A stretch of 10,483 bases of DNA from Desulfobacteraceae bacterium (GTDB lineage Bacteria > Desulfobacterota > DSM-4660 > Desulfatiglandales > Desulfatiglandaceae): NCBI GenBank assembly GCA_030589225.1, contig JAUUWD010000024.1, positions 1 to 10,483 of the forward strand. The letters run 5' to 3'. Shown here piece by piece: positions 8,172 to 10,483 of the stretch. Under the pieces are notes generated by a model that saw only the letters and a list, made by a program, of their open reading frames with translations, searched no databases and was not told the origin of the DNA. Within the stretch, counting starts at the first letter, position 1, and each line of letters starts with the position of its first letter. The position numbers and the translations under genes were made by a program.

Positions 8172-8177
8172 TCATAT

Positions 8178-8208
8178 ATTATAATTACATTTTTTCAAGA
8201 TTCCACAA
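8178..8208 (-). promoter_or_regulatory. Possible ftsH promoter
   Basis: A perfect -10 hexamer TATAAT occupies 8183-8178 on the minus strand. The best -35 is a weak TTGTGG at 8208-8203 with a long 19-nt spacer. Transcription would start near 8171, which places the ATG at 8175 outside the message and argues against it as the ftsH start. A CTTGAAA heat-shock-like -35 at 8199-8193 lacks a matching -10. Confidence 0.35.
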
Positions 8209-8248
8209 AAATCTATCGTATCCCTTTCCATTTAATGCTCTTATTTTC

Positions 8249-8487
8249 GTAATATCTCAAAAAGTTCGGGTATAATCTCCTTTCCTTGGGGCAATGCAGG
8301 TCTCTTTTTTAAAGGTCACAAAGCCTTGCCTCATTTCATTGAACCGCGGATTTGCCTTTAACCCGCCTATATTTGTGGCGGGCAAGCCCCATAAGAGAGC
8401 CGTTTTCCCGCTTATCCGCGGGATTGCGGCCTTAAAAAAAGAGACCCGCATTGCCCCAATACCTTCCCGAACTTTTTGAGAAGTTAC
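8249..8487. mobile_element. MITE-like nested inverted-repeat element (~239 bp)
   Basis: The ends are inverted repeats. CTCAAAAAGTTCGGG (8256-8270) pairs perfectly with 8466-8480, and the match extends imperfectly to GTAA (8249) and TTAC (8487). Inside, TTGGGGCAATGC followed by a T-rich arm (8286-8312) pairs with 8432-8459 with one mismatch and one indel. Further in, CCGCGGAT (8344-8351) pairs with ATCCGCGG (8414-8421), and at the centre CCCGCC (8362-8367) pairs with GGCGGG (8377-8382). The whole unit can fold as one long nested hairpin on either strand. It encodes no transposase, and short frames on both strands are by-products. A second copy of its end at 4392-4434 shows it is dispersed. No target-site duplication is obvious. 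It could also be a structured RNA or a REP-type palindromic element. Confidence 0.6.
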
Positions 8488-8583
8488 TGATAGTTTACGA
8501 ACGGGATGTGCTCCGTACCCGCTATACATGGGTATTTGATTTTTTGCTGCACATTTAATATGTTGGGTGATATGAATGAAACA

Positions 8584-8609
8584 TCTCAATAAGTCCGGAC
8601 TTATTGAGA
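8584..8609. repeat. 26-bp perfect palindrome resembling two abutted element ends
   Basis: TCTCAATAAGTCC is followed immediately by its exact reverse complement with no loop (centre 8596/8597). Each half resembles the end of the 8249-8487 element: ACATCTCAATAAGTCCGG against ATATCTCAAAAAGTTCGG is 15 of 18. It may be a collapsed relative of that element or a dyad operator for a dimeric regulator. Confidence 0.75.
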
Positions 8610-8660
8610 ACTTGCTTGTGAATCAACAGTTTCGTTTTTTCATATTGGCAGTTTCTCTTA

Positions 8661-8708
8661 CGTAACACGCAAGATAATTCGCTTCGTTTATCCCGCCATA
8701 ACGGGATT
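8661..8708. repeat. Heptamer pair and REP-like hairpin, copy B
   Basis: CGTAACA and CGCAAGA (8661-8674) are two heptamer units of the type seen at 5352-5372. They are followed by CGCTTCGTTTATCCC (8680-8694), which matches 5227-5241 at 13 of 15 positions. ATCCCG (8690-8695) and CGGGAT (8702-8707) form a 6-bp hairpin. It lies in the 5' region of the DUF4301 gene. Confidence 0.55.
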
Positions 8709-8740
8709 GAATTTACGAGATGTTGAATTAGGAGGCATGG

Positions 8741-10315
8741 ATGGGCCAATATAAATTTAGCGACGAGGACCTTAGGCAGATAAAAAATCACGGACTTACC
8801 ATAAATGCACTCCAAAGGCACCTTGACCTGTTCAAGACGCCCCCACCTTACTTAAACCTGCTGGGTCCATGTACCCCTAATGACGGAATTAAAGTGATTG
8901 ACCAGCACAAAACCCAAGAATTAATAAAAATTTACGAAATGGAAGCCCGAAAAGGCCGCTGCCTCAAGCTTGTTCCCGGGTCAGGGGCTGCCTCCCGGAT
9001 GTTCAAAGCGCTCCTCAAGGCCCTTAACCGGGAAAAAGAAATCCTAAAGGAATCGATTGCCAGGGAAGCCCAGGCTGGGCATAAGGAAGCGCAGGAGCTT
9101 CTTGAGTTTATGAATGGCGCCAAAAAATTCGCATTTTCCAAAGACCTCAAATCCGTGATGTCAAAGAAAATACTTAATTTTGACATACTTTTGGAGAAAG
9201 GTCAATTTACCGATATTATCCGTTTTCTTGTAAGCGAGGTCGGCCTCAACTATGCTCACCGGCCAAAGGGCCTCCTTAAATTTCACGCGTATCCAGAAGG
9301 GAGTCGCACTGCCTTTGAAGAGCACCTGGTTGAGGCCGCCCAATACATAGCAGACCAGAGCGGACAGGGTCCTCTTCACTTTACTGTCTCCCAGGAACAT
9401 CTAAAAGAATTCCAGAAGCTTCTAAAAAAAATGCAGTCCATTTATGAACAAAAATACCAGGTATCGTTCCATGTAACCTTTTCAGCTCAAAAGAAATCCA
9501 CAGACATCCTTGCGGTGGACTTGGATAACCGGCCTTTTCGTGAGAAAGATGGCAGGCTTTTGTTTCGCCCGGGGGGTCATGGTGCCCTGATAGAAAACCT
9601 GAATGATCTTAAGGCAGATATTGTGTTTATAAAAAACATAGACAATGTGGCCTCTGACCGATTCAAACACGAAACGGCCAAGTGGAAAAAGATCCTGGGC
9701 GGGTATCTCATTGCTTTACAGAATCAGATATTCAGTTACGTGGAAAAACTATCGTCAAAAGCTGTAGAAAGAACCCTGATAGAACAGGTCGCAGACTTTA
9801 TAAGGGATGACCTTTTACTGTCAATTCCTTCTTTTTCCAATAAAGCGTCTCCTGAAGAGAAAAAAGCTGTGCTTATGGAAAAACTCAATCGGCCCATAAG
9901 GGTATGCGGCATGGTTAGAAATGTGAGTGAACCGGGAGGAGGTCCCTTTTGGGTAAAATACCAGACCGGTGAAAAGTCTCTTCAGATTGTGGAAAAAGCC
10001 CAGATTGATCCCGATTCCAGAGAACAGCAGGCTATTTTGGCCGCTTCCACCCACTTCAATCCTGTGGATCTTGTGTGCGGCGTCCGTGACTGGCAGGGGA
10101 GGCCATTTGATCTTCGCCAATATGTGGACCCCAATGCGATTTTGATATCCAAAAAATCGAAAGCGGGAAAGGATCTGAAGGCCCTGGAACATCCGGGGCT
10201 CTGGAACGGGGCCATGTCCCGATGGGTTACCATCTTTGTGGAGGTTCCGGGCATCACCTTCAACCCTGTCAAGACTGTGAATGATCTGCTTCGAGAGCCG
10301 CATCAGCCGGCCTAA
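8741..10315 (+). CDS. DUF4301 family protein of unknown function
   Basis: The 524-residue product is a full-length member of a family I recognise as DUF4301, known mainly from Bacteroidetes and some deltaproteobacteria; its biochemical role is not established. Signature stretches are LVPGSGAASRMFK (77-89), FRPGGHGALIENLN (275-288), IKNIDNV (297-303) and GMVRNVSEPGGGPFWV (390-405), with THFNPVDLVCGVRDWQG at 437-453. The glycine-rich loop before Arg-Met and the GGHGAL...NIDN pair resemble the nucleotide and sugar loops of UDP-sugar pyrophosphorylases, which suggests but does not prove a nucleotidyltransferase fold. No signal peptide or membrane helix is seen, so it is probably cytoplasmic. AGGAGG (8730-8735) lies 5 nt before the ATG. 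An overlapping ATG at 8737 is out of frame and stops after five codons. It is divergent from ftsH; the next gene starts 35 nt downstream on the same strand. Confidence 0.85.
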   Translation: MGQYKFSDEDLRQIKNHGLTINALQRHLDLFKTPPPYLNLLGPCTPNDGIKVIDQHKTQELIKIYEMEARKGRCLKLVPGSGAASRMFKALLKALNREKEILKESIAREAQAGHKEAQELLEFMNGAKKFAFSKDLKSVMSKKILNFDILLEKGQFTDIIRFLVSEVGLNYAHRPKGLLKFHAYPEGSRTAFEEHLVEAAQYIADQSGQGPLHFTVSQEHLKEFQKLLKKMQSIYEQKYQVSFHVTFSAQKKSTDILAVDLDNRPFREKDGRLLFRPGGHGALIENLNDLKADIVFIKNIDNVASDRFKHETAKWKKILGGYLIALQNQIFSYVEKLSSKAVERTLIEQVADFIRDDLLLSIPSFSNKASPEEKKAVLMEKLNRPIRVCGMVRNVSEPGGGPFWVKYQTGEKSLQIVEKAQIDPDSREQQAILAASTHFNPVDLVCGVRDWQGRPFDLRQYVDPNAILISKKSKAGKDLKALEHPGLWNGAMSRWVTIFVEVPGITFNPVKTVNDLLREPHQPA

Positions 10316-10350
10316 ATGAATCGTTTTCTAAAGACCTATCGGAAACACTA

Positions 10351-10483
10351 ATGAAAAAAGACATGACACAAAAACAGGAAACCACGGGTGTCCCCACCCG
10401 GTATTCTCACTGGTACACTGTGGTGGTGGTCCTTTTTGTAACCTGCCTGGTCACGGCCAATATCATGTCTGTAAAACTGATAA
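10351..10483 (+). CDS. yhhQ: Queuosine precursor transporter, YhhQ/VUT family (5' part only)
   Basis: Only 44 codons lie in the window. A polar N-terminus (about 1-18) is followed by YTVVVVLFVTCLVTANIMSV and KLI, the typical first membrane helix of YhhQ (DUF165), with the family's L-V-T-A-N-I pattern. YhhQ imports 7-cyano- or 7-aminomethyl-7-deazaguanine for tRNA queuosine in the inner membrane. The ATG at 10351 is preceded by a weak GGAAA; an in-frame ATG at 10363 is an alternative. The 35-nt gap to the DUF4301 gene and shared strand suggest co-transcription. Confidence is limited by the short visible part. Confidence 0.72.
   Translation, partial: MKKDMTQKQETTGVPTRYSHWYTVVVVLFVTCLVTANIMSVKLI

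Larger units (their letters stand above)
8209..8740. other. Gene-free divergent region between ftsH and the DUF4301 gene
   Basis: About 530 nt without a convincing gene. It holds a MITE-like element (8249-8487), a 26-bp palindrome (8584-8609) and a heptamer/REP-like segment (8661-8708). Nothing was recognised in 8488-8583 and 8610-8660 apart from a weak 5-bp hairpin at 8516-8534. Short open frames on both strands cross the repeats and lack start signals. No clear promoter for the plus-strand gene was found. Confidence 0.6.

Noticed and set aside
8038..8175. ATG at 8175 as the ftsH start (649 residues)
   Set aside because: It has no Shine-Dalgarno, lies at or upstream of the inferred transcription start, and adds 46 residues not expected for FtsH; TTG 8037 fits better.
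8193..8199. CTTGAAA as a sigma-32 heat-shock promoter for ftsH
   Set aside because: No CCCCAT-like -10 lies at the proper distance; the downstream sequence is AT-only.
8257..8589. A 110-residue open frame on the minus strand and a 61-residue frame on the plus strand (8294-8479)
   Set aside because: Both are produced by the nested inverted repeat. They lack ribosome binding sites and domains, and each simply reads through the same palindromic arms.
8555..8821. 88-residue minus-strand frame across the palindrome and the DUF4301 gene start
   Set aside because: It overlaps the 5' end of a well-supported gene on the other strand and has no ribosome binding site or recognisable sequence.

Overview
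The window reads as chromosomal housekeeping DNA from a Gram-negative, deltaproteobacterium-like organism, most likely Desulfobacterota. This rests on the FtsH and Mfd sequence style, a DUF4301-type protein, and abundant intergenic heptamer and palindrome repeats. It is an inference from family recall, not a database match.

From 8037 down to 1, five genes lie on the minus strand: ftsH, folP, coaX, ldcA and mfd. The mfd gene runs off the window at base 1 and lacks only its last residues. ftsH and folP are 3 nt apart and clearly co-transcribed. A 172-nt repeat-rich gap separates folP from coaX. coaX, ldcA and mfd follow with gaps of 38 and 57 nt. Together they cover membrane protein quality control (FtsH), folate synthesis (FolP), CoA synthesis (type III pantothenate kinase), murein peptide recycling (LD-carboxypeptidase) and transcription-coupled repair (Mfd). 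They form a housekeeping cluster rather than one pathway.

From 8038 to 8740 there is about 0.7 kb without a convincing gene. It holds the ftsH leader with two candidate starts, a likely ftsH promoter, a ~239-bp MITE-like nested inverted repeat, a 26-bp perfect palindrome whose halves resemble the ends of that element, and a heptamer/REP-like hairpin. On the plus strand, 8741-10315 encodes a full-length DUF4301-type protein of unknown function. The start of a YhhQ-type queuosine-precursor transporter follows at 10351 and runs off the right edge.

The most interesting signals are in translation initiation regions. The mfd leader has a textbook Shine-Dalgarno that points at an out-of-frame ATG. 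Between that ATG and the apparent mfd start lie three perfect copies of a 7-bp repeat, and loss of one copy would put the strong start in frame. The ldcA start codon lies inside a solo copy of the end of the MITE-like element found 4 kb away.
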